Assembly: GCF_037072025.1 (NCBI RefSeq)
Contig: NZ_JAXHDD010000004.1
Span: 62,001-126,000, forward strand
DNA length: 64,000 nt
DNA from: Pseudogracilibacillus sp037072025
GTDB lineage: Bacteria; Bacillota; Bacilli; Bacillales; Amphibacillaceae
Direction: 5' to 3'
The notes under the pieces are model-generated. The model made no database searches, had not been told where the DNA came from, and saw nothing but the letters and a program-made list of their open reading frames with translations. The translations under genes and the position numbers were made by a program. Shown piece by piece: positions 26,332-36,180 of this stretch; within the stretch, counting starts at the first letter, position 1, and every line of letters starts with the position of its first letter.

Positions 26332-26357
26332 AAAAAAAGCCAACTATTAGAGTCAGC
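26332..26357 (-). terminator. Terminator of the first iron-siderophore operon
   Basis: On the minus strand AGCTGACT and AGTTGGCT pair with a G-T, followed by TTTTTTTG. It lies about 105 nt past the stop of the ATPase gene 26463-27305. Confidence 0.55.
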
Positions 26358-26385
26358 TGTTTTGGAAATTACTTTTAAGCCTAAT

Positions 26386-26425
26386 AGAGGTTGTTCAAAA
26401 AGTCCGGTGAAAATGACACATCGAG
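26386..26425 (+). repeat. Dispersed GTTCAAAAAG repeat, partial copy C
   Basis: AGAGGTTGTTCAAAAAGTCC then GGTGAAAATGACAC match the left end of copy B. The rest of the element is missing. Confidence 0.65.
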
Positions 26426-26462
26426 AGGGGAACTTCGACTAGATACCGACATTCCTTTACCT

Positions 26463-27305
26463 TTACTTTCCCAGTGGGACAACGAGTGGGGTGTGCGAAA
26501 TTGGATCATCGATAATGGTGCATTTCATTCCAAAAACCTTTTCCACTAACTGTTCTGTGACAATGTCTGAAGGATTTCCTTGAGCAACGATTTGCCCCTC
26601 TTTCATCGCAATCATATGATTGGCATATCTTGCTGCATGATTCAAATCATGCAAAACGGCTACCATAGTATTTCCTTGCGCATTAAGATTTTTAAAAAGC
26701 TCCAGTAACTCAATTTGATGTGCAATATCCAAGTATGTCGTCGGTTCATCTAGAAGGAGAATAGGAGTTTGCTGTGCAAGAACCATTGCAATCCAAACTC
26801 TTTGTCTTTGTCCGCCTGATAATTCATCTACAAAACGGTCTGAGAGTTCACTCGTATTCGTCACTTCCATTGCAGATAAAACCGCTGCCTCATCTTCACT
26901 CGTCCATTGGCTTACAAGGGTTTGATAAGGATATCGGCCATGAGCTATCAAATTTGCAACAGTAATTCCGTTAGGAGCAGTTGATGATTGTGGCAAGAAT
27001 CCAAGCTTACGTGCCACTTCCTTTGACTTATATTTCATAATATCTTTGCCGTCTAATAATACGTGACCAGCAGATGGGGTAATGAGCTTTGAAAGTGCAC
27101 GCAATAAGGTAGATTTCCCACATGCATTAGGGCCAACAATTACCGTAAACGATTTATTTGGAATTTTTACAGATAAATTTTGAGAGATGACACGATTATT
27201 ACCATATTTAATTGTAATATTTTCTGTCCAAAGCTTTGAATCCGGTGAAAAATCCGGTGAAGGCTCTAGTTCATTCATTGGAATGGCAGTTATTTTCGTG
27301 TTCAT
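26463..27305 (-). CDS. Iron-siderophore ABC transporter, ATP-binding protein (FecE/YusV type)
   Basis: 280 residues. Walker A GPNACGKST (Ala-Cys where many have Gly-Ala/Ser), near 58-66; signature LSGGQRQRVWIAMVLAQ near 156; Walker B LLLDEPT near 178; switch His in LHDLNHA near 211. These are the FhuC/FecE subfamily marks. An N-terminal extension of about 30 residues precedes the core. ATG 27305 or the GTG just before it can start. It powers import by the permeases at 27387 and 28467. Confidence 0.9.
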   Translation of the reverse strand: MNTKITAIPMNELEPSPDFSPDSKLWTENITIKYGNNRVISQNLSVKIPNKSFTVIVGPNACGKSTLLRALSKLITPSAGHVLLDGKDIMKYKSKEVARKLGFLPQSSTAPNGITVANLIAHGRYPYQTLVSQWTSEDEAAVLSAMEVTNTSELSDRFVDELSGGQRQRVWIAMVLAQQTPILLLDEPTTYLDIAHQIELLELFKNLNAQGNTMVAVLHDLNHAARYANHMIAMKEGQIVAQGNPSDIVTEQLVEKVFGMKCTIIDDPISHTPLVVPLGK

Positions 27306-27386
27306 CACATTTTACCTCTTTCAATTGAAATATCGACTAACAGGAGAATGATGGATCCATATAACATAGTTTATTTATTTTTAGCC

Positions 27387-28433
27387 TTAAAAAGCAGAAC
27401 GCGCTTGATGGTATAATAACCATACGAGATACAGTCCACCAATAGATAATGTTATGACACCAACCGGCAAAATGATATCTGGAACGATTTGTTGTGCCAA
27501 AACATCGGCTGCCAATAATAAAAGAGCACCCATTGCAGCCGATGGAATAAGGCTCTCAGCTGTCTTTGCGAATCTTAGGACGATTTGGGGAGCAGCAAGC
27601 GCAACAAAACTAACAGGTCCCATTACCGCTGTTGGAGCAGCAATTAATGCAACAGCAATTAAAATTAAAATGATTTGTGAACGTTCGATTCGTACACCAT
27701 GGGACTTTGAAACATCATAACCTAGCTCCATTTCACGTAAAGGGCGAGTCATGACCCAAGCACAAAAAAGTAACAAAACAACAAAAATCATAGCAGGAAT
27801 AATATGTTTCCAACCGATACCATTAAGTGATCCAATCCCCCAAGAGGCTGCGGTTAACGCCACTTCCGCTTCATTCTTAATAAGAAGCATGTTGTTAAAA
27901 CTTCCCAAAATCGTTGATATGGCAATCCCCACAATAATAAGTCTAAACCCTTGGGTTCCTTGACGAAAGGCAAATAAATAAATGAGGATTGCAGTAATAA
28001 ATCCTCCCGCCAAAGCACCCGCAGCAACTCCCAAATAAGATACTGGTCCAGTACCAAGCATAACAAGTAATGCCCCTGTATAAGAGCCTGAGCTAAATCC
28101 AATAATGTCAGGGGATCCTAATGGATTTCGCGTAATCGATTGGAAGATCGCACCACTTACCGCAAGTCCAGCACCAAAGATGATCGCAGCTACTACTCGG
28201 GGTAAACGCCATTCAACTACAATTGTTTTCGTCATCCCTGTAGCCTTCCCGGTTAAAGCACTTAACACATCTTGTCCACTTACATCCAATGATCCCATCA
28301 TTAATGCCAATGCTCCAATCACCATTGTGATGACAAAAAGAATCGACGTTACAACAAGGCTGCGTATATCAATTCGCCATTTGAATGGTTTCTTTATTCG
28401 GATATAGCGCCTTCCAAAATCAATGTGACTCAT
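27387..28433 (-). CDS. Iron-siderophore ABC transporter, permease (FecD type)
   Basis: 348 residues, about nine to ten membrane spans of the FecCD family. EWRLPRVVAAIIFGAGLAVS, then GAIFQSITRNPLGSPDIIG, is the family start; a Gly-rich ATPase-contact loop VSFVALAAPQIVLRFAK lies near 270. ATG 28433 follows AGAGGTG; the longer frame from 28454 has no site. Forms a heterodimer with the permease 28467-29528, whose stop is 33 nt upstream. Confidence 0.9.
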   Translation of the reverse strand: MSHIDFGRRYIRIKKPFKWRIDIRSLVVTSILFVITMVIGALALMMGSLDVSGQDVLSALTGKATGMTKTIVVEWRLPRVVAAIIFGAGLAVSGAIFQSITRNPLGSPDIIGFSSGSYTGALLVMLGTGPVSYLGVAAGALAGGFITAILIYLFAFRQGTQGFRLIIVGIAISTILGSFNNMLLIKNEAEVALTAASWGIGSLNGIGWKHIIPAMIFVVLLLFCAWVMTRPLREMELGYDVSKSHGVRIERSQIILILIAVALIAAPTAVMGPVSFVALAAPQIVLRFAKTAESLIPSAAMGALLLLAADVLAQQIVPDIILPVGVITLSIGGLYLVWLLYHQARSAF

Positions 28434-28466
28434 TCTTTTCACCTCTTTTTCCATTTACAACGATGC

Positions 28467-29528
28467 TCATAGACCACTTGCCTTTTTTCTCCGAACGAGT
28501 ATTAATAAAATTGGGGCACCGACAAACCCGGTAATGATACCAACTGGGATTTCAGAAGGAAACATAACAATTCTCCCAATAATATCCGAAAGAATGAGTA
28601 ATCCAGGGGCTACAGCTAGGGAGTAAAGAAAGATCCAAGGCTGATCTGGACCAACAAACCAACGGACACAATGCGGCACCATTAAGCCGATAAAACCGAT
28701 TGGGCCAGCTATTGCAGTTGCCCCGCCAGCCAAAAGCGTGATCGCGATTAAACTAATAATGCGGACGATATTAACATTCACGCCTAAAGATAATGCCCGG
28801 TCATCCCCAAATGAAATTGCGTTTAGTGGCCGTGCAATAGCTAATGTTAATAAAATACCAACGATGAGAAATGGTAAAATAAGCCACAAATCATCTGTCC
28901 CTCTTTTCGCCAAGGAACCAACTGTCCAGTTCAACATACTTGCAAAAGCTCTGCTGTTCATTAATGTGAGTGCCGTAGTGATTCCACTTAATGCGGCGCC
29001 AAGTGCCACACCTGCAAGTGTAATTTGTACAGGGGTAGGAGACGTTTTTCCAGCCCCTCCACTAATAATATAGACACCAATTGTTACGATTAACGCACCT
29101 GCAAAAGCAAGCCAAATATATCCAGACATCGACGTAATGGAAAATAGTCCAACACCGATAGCGACAGCAAAAGATGCCCCCGCATTGACACCTAATATTC
29201 CAGGATCTGCAAGGGGATTTCTCGTTAAAGCCTGAATGAGCGCCCCCGCAAGCCCAAAGGCAGGCCCAACTGCAAGAGCCAAAAGTGTACGGGGCAATCG
29301 GGTCTCTTGAACAATGGTATGATCATAACTGTCAGTTGGGGAAAATAAGGCATCCCAAACAGTGTTCAGTGACAGGGGTTTAGCTCCAATCATTAAACTG
29401 AGACAGCATATACAAAGCAAAATAAATATCGCTACAATCAATCCGATTATTCGTTGTTTTCGTGAATGTTTAATGATCTTCTTTTTCCTATCAACTGCTT
29501 GATTGATTGGCCGCTTTAGCACTGCCAA
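28467..29528 (-). CDS. Iron-siderophore ABC transporter, permease (FecC type)
   Basis: 353 residues of the FecCD family. QETRLPRTLLALAVGPAFGL, then LIQALTRNPLADPGILGVNA; the ATPase-contact loop IGFIGLMVPHCVRWFVG lies near 285. TTG 29528 fits AAGGAG at 8 nt better than the GTG 29537 that overlaps the site. The gene lies 12 nt after the binding protein. It works with the two following genes as the transmembrane part of the importer. Confidence 0.9.
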   Translation of the reverse strand: MAVLKRPINQAVDRKKKIIKHSRKQRIIGLIVAIFILLCICCLSLMIGAKPLSLNTVWDALFSPTDSYDHTIVQETRLPRTLLALAVGPAFGLAGALIQALTRNPLADPGILGVNAGASFAVAIGVGLFSITSMSGYIWLAFAGALIVTIGVYIISGGAGKTSPTPVQITLAGVALGAALSGITTALTLMNSRAFASMLNWTVGSLAKRGTDDLWLILPFLIVGILLTLAIARPLNAISFGDDRALSLGVNVNIVRIISLIAITLLAGGATAIAGPIGFIGLMVPHCVRWFVGPDQPWIFLYSLAVAPGLLILSDIIGRIVMFPSEIPVGIITGFVGAPILLILVRRKKASGL

Positions 29529-29540
29529 CGTTTTCACTCC

Positions 29541-30569
29541 TTAATTTTCCAGTAGTTCAGCAAACTTTGGTGTTATATTTTCAATTGCCCATAATAAGGA
29601 AGGTATAGAACCAGTTGAAAATGCATTGGCAGAATCTAAATCAAGCACAATGGATCTTCCATCAGCAACAGAGTCGATCTTCTGAAACATTTCATTATTC
29701 GTTATTTCACTTTCATCGACCCAAATCGGGAAAACGACAGTGAGATCAGCATCTAATAGTTCTAACTGTTCATCCGCAATCTCAACATAGAAATTCCCAT
29801 CAGCTAATTCCTCTATCTCTTGTTTCGTCTCAAATCCAAGTCTTTTCACAAAATCGATTCGTGAGTCACCATCCACGTATGCACCAAATCCGTTGGAACT
29901 ATATGCAGCAACGGCAATCGTTTTTTCAGCAAACTCCGGATTTTCTTCGGCAGTTTGTTCAAAAGCAGCATTGAGTTCTTCAAGTAATTTTTTGCCTTCT
30001 TCTTCTTTGTTCAATGCTTTTGCAATCATTTGAACTTGTTCCTCTGTAGAAGTGAGATAATTATCTCCACCTTCAGGAACACCTATTGTCGTTGCAATAT
30101 CTGAAAGGCGCTCATAACGTTCCTTATCTCCAGATGATTTTACATCAAGTATCAGGTCTGGCGCAAGTGAAGCAATCTGTTCATAGTCTGGTTCCAATGT
30201 CCCGATAAGGGTTGGGGACTCCTCATAAGCACCTTCTAGCCATGGTCCAACACCATCTCCACCAAAATCAAGCCAGTCACTGGCACCAACAGGTTCAACT
30301 CCTAAGCTAAGAGCCGTTTCTGCATCCCCCCAACCTAGTGCGACAACACGAACTGGTTCTTCGGTAATTTCGACCTCCCCAAACTTCGTATCAATTGTTG
30401 TAACATCCGAATTATCGGATGTCGTTGCCTCTGAATTTTCAGTCGAATTCTCTGTTGAGTCTTCACTCTCACCCGAATCTGATGAACAGCCACTAAGGGC
30501 AGCTATAAAAAAAACAGAAATAATGACAATTAATACTCTAGAAAACAAATGATGATTCCATATTTTCAT
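29541..30569 (-). CDS. Iron-siderophore binding lipoprotein (FecB/YfiY type)
   Basis: 342 residues. Signal peptide with lipobox LSGC, Cys28; a Ser/Glu/Asn-rich linker to about 55; then the two-lobed PBP domain with VRVVALGWGDAETALSLGVE, then PVGASDW. The pattern resembles YfiY of B. subtilis, which binds schizokinen/arthrobactin. The exact siderophore is not known. It is the first gene of a four-gene importer, behind a Fur box at 30603-30621. Confidence 0.88.
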   Translation of the reverse strand: MKIWNHHLFSRVLIVIISVFFIAALSGCSSDSGESEDSTENSTENSEATTSDNSDVTTIDTKFGEVEITEEPVRVVALGWGDAETALSLGVEPVGASDWLDFGGDGVGPWLEGAYEESPTLIGTLEPDYEQIASLAPDLILDVKSSGDKERYERLSDIATTIGVPEGGDNYLTSTEEQVQMIAKALNKEEEGKKLLEELNAAFEQTAEENPEFAEKTIAVAAYSSNGFGAYVDGDSRIDFVKRLGFETKQEIEELADGNFYVEIADEQLELLDADLTVVFPIWVDESEITNNEMFQKIDSVADGRSIVLDLDSANAFSTGSIPSLLWAIENITPKFAELLEN

Positions 30570-30602
30570 ATTTTTCTTCCTCTCTTTTTACCGTTCATAA
30601 TA

Positions 30603-30621
30603 ATGATAATGATTATCAATT
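30603..30621. promoter_or_regulatory. Fur box upstream of the first iron operon
   Basis: ATGATAATGATTATCAATT contains the perfect dyad TGATAATGATTATCA, matching the Bacillus 7-1-7 Fur consensus. It is about 35 nt upstream of the binding-protein start, so iron-loaded Fur should repress the operon. Confidence 0.85.
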
Positions 30622-30896
30622 TCAATGTCAAATATATTCAGGATGATTTTTTGTGTGGATCTTGCTTCCCTATCGAAGAGAAAAATATGAAGCTATCCGA
30701 AAACTAATCCTAATAAACATCACTTACGGTATCTGACTTAGGAAACTTTGCCGTTCGAACGGACTGACAATAATCTGATGCACTTTTATAAATGACCTTT
30801 GACACCAAATAGACAAATTTTTTAGCCTAAGCCAAAGAAAAACCCTTTTACGTTTTATCATTCGATTTTCCAAACAAAGAGCAAATACACACTCTG
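30622..30896. other. Non-coding gap
   Basis: Between the divergent-looking Fur box and the end of the DUF418 gene. No gene or repeat seen; it should hold the promoter of the iron operon. Confidence 0.3.
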
Positions 30897-32120
30897 TTAT
30901 TTAGCAAGCTTCATAGGTTGAAACTCGCCATATGTACATGAACGCCAGACCCACTCTAGTGGGCCAAAACGGAAATGTTTTAACCAAAAGAAACTTAGTA
31001 CCATTTGTAATGGAAAAACAATAAAACTTATCATAATACCTAAGCCTATATTCGCTTCTCCAAACATCCCCAGCCCAGTAAACAGTCCAACCCCTACTAA
31101 TGTTTGAATAATATAATTTGTTAATGCCATTCTTCCAACATAACTAAAAGGATGAAGAATTCTCTTCCATTTCTTTCTTTCTAACAACAATAAAATCGTT
31201 GATATATAAAAGAAAGAAAGACTCAATCCGCTTATAATCAAAAGGGATTGTATCATTTGTTCATTTAAAATACCAAAATCAAATATGTTTACATGTAATA
31301 AAATAATGCCAACGCTAAATGGAATGCTACATAATAAACTAATCAGCCAGACACGCTGTACAAATTGCTTATGAGAAGAAAAGTCCCTAAAAATCCCCCG
31401 TTTTATTGCGTATAAGCCTATTAAGAACATAAATAAAGCAGTGAGTATATCAGAGGGAATATTCATTAAAATAGGGATTACTTCATTTGAAAAACGATAA
31501 GATAACCATTCAAAGTAACTACCATTTTGATAGACATCAATCGCTTCCTCTACTTTTGGTTCTCCCTCTTTCTGTAAGCTGTTTATTTGTTGTTCGATTG
31601 AGTCAGTCGAACCCAAAAAACTTAAGGATAGAAGTCCAATCAGCGCAATCGAAAATGCCATCAACCAAAGAAGAATCGTTTTTCCCTTTCTTTTATAAAA
31701 GAAAATTAAAAAAAATCCAGCAAGAGCATAGCCTAACAGAATGTCACCATACCAGAAAAAGCAAAGATGCAAGAACCCAAATATGGCTAATACGATTAAC
31801 CTGCGCGAATACAAAAGATAGAAGTGTTCTGTTTTATTTTCTGCACGCTCCATAAAAATATAAAAACCGACGCCGAACAAAAAGGAAAATATCGTAAAGA
31901 ATTTTGCTTCTACCAAAACATCAAGCAACATTCGTAAAAACTGATCATTTGGGCTTAATTCAGGCGACATCATATACAAATCTTTAATGAGTTTAGGAGA
32001 CTGAAACAATGGCATATTCACGAACAAAATCCCAAACAACGCAAATCCTCTAATGATGTCTAACGATTCAATACGTTCCTTAGTCGAAATTGGAGATGAC
32101 TTCTGTATCCTATTTTTCAA
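30897..32120 (-). CDS. DUF418 (YeiB-type) membrane protein
   Basis: 407 residues with about ten hydrophobic spans. The N-terminus ERIESLDIIRGFALFGILFV then NM is the DUF418 family start. The C-terminal DUF418 domain carries FSYVGRMALTNYIIQT and WLKHFRFGPLEWVWRSCTYG. These proteins are related to acyltransferase_3 membrane enzymes; the role is unknown. TTG 32120 follows GAGGAGGGAT, whereas the longer frame has no site. It is a single gene. Confidence 0.85.
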   Translation of the reverse strand: MKNRIQKSSPISTKERIESLDIIRGFALFGILFVNMPLFQSPKLIKDLYMMSPELSPNDQFLRMLLDVLVEAKFFTIFSFLFGVGFYIFMERAENKTEHFYLLYSRRLIVLAIFGFLHLCFFWYGDILLGYALAGFFLIFFYKRKGKTILLWLMAFSIALIGLLSLSFLGSTDSIEQQINSLQKEGEPKVEEAIDVYQNGSYFEWLSYRFSNEVIPILMNIPSDILTALFMFLIGLYAIKRGIFRDFSSHKQFVQRVWLISLLCSIPFSVGIILLHVNIFDFGILNEQMIQSLLIISGLSLSFFYISTILLLLERKKWKRILHPFSYVGRMALTNYIIQTLVGVGLFTGLGMFGEANIGLGIMISFIVFPLQMVLSFFWLKHFRFGPLEWVWRSCTYGEFQPMKLAK

Positions 32121-32340
32121 ATTATCCCTCCTCGTTTCCCAAACATGACTAGTCGAATCGATATCTAAGATAGCTATTTTAAAAGATTCGTACAGTCCTA
32201 TTAAGTGTAGCACTTCACTACTTTTAATAAAACTTCCGGGAAAACTGATTTCACTTTCAGCATGTGAAGCACAAAAAAAGCCGAGAGACCATTAGTAATT
32301 GACATCCCAGCTTTGAAGGAAGTAATCATTTTTCTCATTC

Positions 32341-32610
32341 TCATGATAAAATGCTACCATCGATTCCTTTTTTCTTCAAAAAATAACTCTTAAAAAAATG
32401 CAAATGACAAGTAAAAAAATCGCTAATCTTTACTATCAACAAATTGAAATGATGTTTATTGCACTTAAGGGTATCTTCAATAAACTGAATATCTTTCTGT
32501 TCCTTTGAAGTGTAAGGTATTTTGATCTCCTTCCTCAAAGTCAAAACCGCTGTCCATCCCGAAATATTCAGAAGCAACTCACGATCTCCCAACACAACTT
32601 GAAAACTCAT
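32341..32610 (-). CDS. Small protein, N-terminal bacterial PH-like segment, possibly broken
   Basis: 89 residues. The first 35 (VVLGDRELLLNISGWTAVLT then LRKEIKIPY) read like the start of a bacterial PH-fold protein. The rest is Lys/Phe/His-rich and does not fit, so a frameshift is suspected. GGAGGGG lies 6 nt before ATG 32610. A membrane fragment (32632-32769) lies just upstream. Confidence 0.4.
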   Translation of the reverse strand: MSFQVVLGDRELLLNISGWTAVLTLRKEIKIPYTSKEQKDIQFIEDTLKCNKHHFNLLIVKISDFFTCHLHFFKSYFLKKKGIDGSILS

Positions 32611-32631
32611 TTTATATCCCCTCCAATTATA

Positions 32632-32769
32632 TTACCAACCGCCCATGGAATATTTAACCAGTAACTCGATTAGAAAAGTCACATAGAAGATAATTCCTTT
32701 CGGGATAAATACGACGATGTTCCAAATATTAAGCACGGTGAAGTATTTGGATGAAGCTGTCAAAAGCAA
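32632..32769 (-). pseudogene. C-terminal fragment of a membrane protein
   Basis: About 45 codons: YFTVLNIWNIVVFIPKGIIF, then YVTFLIELLVKYSMGGW and stop. Hydrophobic with a Trp-rich end. No start with a site. Its stop is 22 nt before the PH-like gene, suggesting a decayed operon. Confidence 0.3.
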
Positions 32770-32857
32770 CACAGCTTTCACAGTATAAACTTACCTTGGA
32801 AATAGATACAAGTTGGAAGATTGTGGAATAAGAAAGTTTTCTGAGTTTGAGATTATA

Positions 32858-32903
32858 AAACATTATCACTTGATTTACTGGTATTGAACAAGTGATAATG
32901 TTT
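32858..32903 (-). terminator. Rho-independent terminator after the DUF6320 gene
   Basis: AAACATTATCACTTG (32858-32872) and CAAGTGATAATGTTT (32889-32903) pair over 15 bp; on the minus strand TTTTATAAT follows. It closes the acyltransferase-DUF6320 operon. Confidence 0.75.
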
Positions 32904-32932
32904 CTACTACTTTTGTACATATATTTTTATTA

Positions 32933-33592
32933 TTAGAAATGGAACCTCCGTACAATTTCATTCTTCATCGTATTTTCTGAAAATAGTATCATCCCAATCA
33001 GCGTTAGGAGAGCATATAAGGCGGTTGCAGCACTTGGCCATAACACCGTTGACCAGGAGCTGAAAAAAAGAATGACGGGAAGAAACCCTAAAATAACCAT
33101 TGTTGTCATATATCCGATGTATTCCCGCCATTTCATTGGTTTTCGCAGTACAATAATGGTTACAAACAGTGTAGCAAGCGTAACGAGAAATGGAATAACG
33201 TAATGGATCGACCATTTTGAACTTCCAGATGCAGCATCCAGGATAAACAACATAATAGAAAGTGCAATAACTTGAAAAATGACTTTGGAACCAGTGTGTG
33301 CTCTAGAAAGTATTGTATGATTAATCAATAGTAAAGCATATAGTACGGGACCTAACACATACAAGAACCATAGATGATTCGGTTCAGTTAATATATTAAT
33401 TAATAAGCTTGTACTAATAACGAAAGTCGCAATAAATAAGACGAGTCGCTGTGCAAAACGACGCCGCTGGACTTTGGTTTCATAGACAGGATAATACACG
33501 TTATCTTCCAATTTCTCAGATAGCTTGTGTTTACATAACGGACAATATGGTTGTTTTGTATAGATATTGCAATTTGAGCAATAATGTTGCAT
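32933..33592 (-). CDS. DUF6320 membrane protein with zinc ribbon
   Basis: 219 residues. An N-terminal zinc ribbon with CSNC and CPLC pairs (first 25 residues) is followed by about seven hydrophobic spans. DUF6320 proteins are often beside an alcohol acyltransferase-like gene, and here the gene overlaps or abuts the end of 33598-34854. ATG 33592 is 6 nt after CAGGTG; a GTG at 33601 overlapping the upstream stop is also possible. Role unknown; probably acts with the acyltransferase. Confidence 0.75.
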   Translation of the reverse strand: MQHYCSNCNIYTKQPYCPLCKHKLSEKLEDNVYYPVYETKVQRRRFAQRLVLFIATFVISTSLLINILTEPNHLWFLYVLGPVLYALLLINHTILSRAHTGSKVIFQVIALSIMLFILDAASGSSKWSIHYVIPFLVTLATLFVTIIVLRKPMKWREYIGYMTTMVILGFLPVILFFSSWSTVLWPSAATALYALLTLIGMILFSENTMKNEIVRRFHF

Positions 33593-33597
33593 TGTTT

Positions 33598-34854
33598 TCA
33601 CCTGCTATCATTGGAGTATACTTCTATCTCCAAATTATATGTCTTGGAAAGCTCTCTGAAGAAAGTACGGATAATATCCGCTTCTTGTATCATTCTTGCA
33701 AATGTGATTACGAGTTCATCTCCCACAGCGATCATCCCTCCGTTGATTGGGCTTTTCTTTGTCGGGTACATAACCATTTCCATATGGGAAATATGTGATT
33801 CCATGGAGTCAGGAAGTCGTACTTTCCCCATATTTGTCAAGGTCATCGCTTTGGTACGCTCACTAAAACTCCTGTACCCATAACGAATTGCACGATATTT
33901 AAGCGGGAGCGGAATAAATCGTGCTGCCAGTCTCATTTGCCATTTTACACGATCATTAATACTTTGCTGCAAGTTTTCCTTTTGTACTTTCTTACGCAGT
34001 TGCTTCGATGTTTCTGTGATGATTTCTTCCAATGTCGTTGTCTCCGTAACAGACATGCCAATATTTACTACACCGAAAAAATTGCGCAGTGTATTGGATG
34101 GAAAAAGACTTCGCAAATTGACCGGAACAGCAATTTTTATTTCTTCTTTATATGCCCGGTATTGTAGTCGTTCTTTATAAATAGCTGCAATTAAAATTGC
34201 GGTGACAAAAGCGGTAATCGTTGTTCCATGCTCCTTGGCAAGCTGATGCACCTTTTCTGCACTCATTTTTCCATGGACTGCAATGGTTTGATCAATTGGT
34301 ATACCTCGGATTTGATAGGAAGAAGTTTCTTTGAATTTCTCTGTTTTTTCATCCGTTACATAGTTTTGATAACTATCATCTCGTTCATAATAGCTTGGTT
34401 GATTATGAATATCGATTAGTGCACTTTCATAAGCCACGTCTTCTTCAAGATAAGATAGATAATAAAAAATTAGCGCTTTAATAAATTCTAAAGCACCTGT
34501 TCCATCTGTCACAGAATGGAAAAATTCCACAGCAATACGCTTTTTATAATAAGTAACACGCAATAAGAATCCATTAGTTTCTAACGGATCAATTGGTGCA
34601 CATGGATATTGGCTTTCAGGCTGAACAAAAAGCTTTTCGTTATTCTCCACAAGAAAGTCCCAAAAAACACCTTTACGAAGCTTCACTGCAAACATAGGAA
34701 GACGTTTGAGAACATCGTCCAGCGCCTGTTGAAGTTTATCCGGCTGTACTATTTTCTTCATAACTGCAGCAATCCGGAAGACCGAAGAATTTGTTTGTTC
34801 CGATACGGCGTGAAACATTTTTCCTGCGTTATCTAATTTGTACCATTCATCCAT
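33598..34854 (-). CDS. Condensation-fold acyltransferase (alcohol acetyltransferase-like)
   Basis: 418 residues of the chloramphenicol acetyltransferase/condensation superfamily. The catalytic HxxxD motif is HSVTDGTG (about 115-122), and a second family pattern PVNLRSLFPSNTLRNFFGV lies near 225-243. It should transfer an acyl group to an alcohol or amine; substrate unknown. ATG 34854 follows AGAGGTG at 8 nt. With DUF6320 behind and an alpha/beta hydrolase gene 120 nt ahead it forms a recurring gene set in Firmicutes. Confidence 0.8.
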   Translation of the reverse strand: MDEWYKLDNAGKMFHAVSEQTNSSVFRIAAVMKKIVQPDKLQQALDDVLKRLPMFAVKLRKGVFWDFLVENNEKLFVQPESQYPCAPIDPLETNGFLLRVTYYKKRIAVEFFHSVTDGTGALEFIKALIFYYLSYLEEDVAYESALIDIHNQPSYYERDDSYQNYVTDEKTEKFKETSSYQIRGIPIDQTIAVHGKMSAEKVHQLAKEHGTTITAFVTAILIAAIYKERLQYRAYKEEIKIAVPVNLRSLFPSNTLRNFFGVVNIGMSVTETTTLEEIITETSKQLRKKVQKENLQQSINDRVKWQMRLAARFIPLPLKYRAIRYGYRSFSERTKAMTLTNMGKVRLPDSMESHISHMEMVMYPTKKSPINGGMIAVGDELVITFARMIQEADIIRTFFRELSKTYNLEIEVYSNDSR

Positions 34855-34994
34855 CTGTTGAACACCTCTATACATGCTGATTTTGCCTAAACCTTATTTT
34901 ACCTTATATTTGGTTTCGATTCATCGTTAAGTCACTAGTTTTACTTTAACAAATAATAAGACTTTATTTTAACTTTCAAGAAGAGGTTATCAAT

Positions 34995-35897
34995 TTACAT
35001 ATTATTTATGATATTTACGATTTTCTCAGTCGCTTTTTTTGCCTCTGGAATAGGGTAAACCATAAAGATATGATTCATTTTCGGATATTCAAAATAATTA
35101 ATTTTAACTCCCTGTGATGTAACCATATCTCTGAACTTTCTAGCATCAGGTAATAAAACTTCATGTGTTCCTATGAATAAAGTAATTTCCCCCAATCCAT
35201 TTATCTTTCCATTTATTGGACTGAGTAAATAATTATTTAAATCAGTGTCTCCTGCATATGCTTTCCCCATTTGAATCAAACCATAAATTCCTAACATTGG
35301 ATCTTTATGCTCCAATGCATGAGCATCTGAATTTTTCATCGTAATATCAAGCCAAGGTGAAAGTAAAATGATTTTTCGGGGTTGTGGTAACCCCTTTTCC
35401 AATAACAATTGTGCTAACGCTAATGCAAATCCTCCTCCAGCAGAGTCACCCATCAAGATAATATTTTCCTTATTCGAGGTTTCTAAGATCCATTCATATA
35501 TTGGAAGAACTTTGTCAAAAGACTCTTTATATTGATGATTAGGTGCTTTAGGATAAATTGGAACGTATATTTTAACATTGGTTTCTTTGGCTACTTTCCA
35601 AAGAAAATTCCAGTGGTATACCGATGGTTGTTTTATATATCCTCCTCCATGCAAATAGAGTATTGATTTTTCTGAAGTATTTTTTTCTTGATTAAAGATA
35701 TAACAATCCATTCCATCAAAATGCTGTTTTTCAATGTCAAATTTTCTCTGAATATATTTTGGTAATATATAAGGTTTTCTATTTTCAATTTGTTTTTCTT
35801 TTAAAAATTCAGCGTATAATTTTTCATCGGTAAAGCTATCTTTATTACTCAGTCGTTTGAGTAAACGTTCTACAATCCAGCTTCGAATACTTCTCAT
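34995..35897 (-). CDS. Alpha/beta hydrolase, hormone-sensitive lipase type
   Basis: 300 residues. Oxyanion motif HGGGYIKQ (about 82-89), nucleophile elbow GDSAGGG (about 148-154), catalytic Asp in LLPDARKF (near 255) and His in KMNHIF (near 283). This is the HSL/family IV esterase set. It likely hydrolyses short acyl esters in the cytoplasm. It precedes the acyltransferase gene in the same direction, so the pair may make and break one ester. Confidence 0.88.
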   Translation of the reverse strand: MRSIRSWIVERLLKRLSNKDSFTDEKLYAEFLKEKQIENRKPYILPKYIQRKFDIEKQHFDGMDCYIFNQEKNTSEKSILYLHGGGYIKQPSVYHWNFLWKVAKETNVKIYVPIYPKAPNHQYKESFDKVLPIYEWILETSNKENIILMGDSAGGGFALALAQLLLEKGLPQPRKIILLSPWLDITMKNSDAHALEHKDPMLGIYGLIQMGKAYAGDTDLNNYLLSPINGKINGLGEITLFIGTHEVLLPDARKFRDMVTSQGVKINYFEYPKMNHIFMVYPIPEAKKATEKIVNIINNM

Positions 35898-36059
35898 TTT
35901 AATTTCCCCCTTGTCATTAGCATTTTTTATGTACAGTGACTAACATACCTCCAAAAATAATTAGAATAGTACCATCTTTATAAAGTTTTTTAAGGAGAAA
36001 ATAAATATCCACAGGCTTCATCTATTGGTTGCTCTATACATATACTAGCAGTAATCATT

Positions 36060-36180
36060 TTACTTTGTACAAATTTTCACTGGCGTTGTATTAAAGTTCC
36101 ACACGGACACCCTAGCGTTAGGCTAACTGTTCCTTCTGCCTTCACAGCTTGGGACCGGCGCCCCATAGATTACACCCATG
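36060..36180 (-). other. GC-rich segment resembling an IS200/IS605 right end
   Basis: Minus-strand text with GGTGTCCGTGTGGAACTTTA and GGGGCGCCGGTCCCAAGC is markedly GC-rich against the flanks. It recalls the 3' region of TnpB elements, which doubles as the guide (omega) RNA. No TnpB frame is left. Recognised only by resemblance. Confidence 0.25.
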
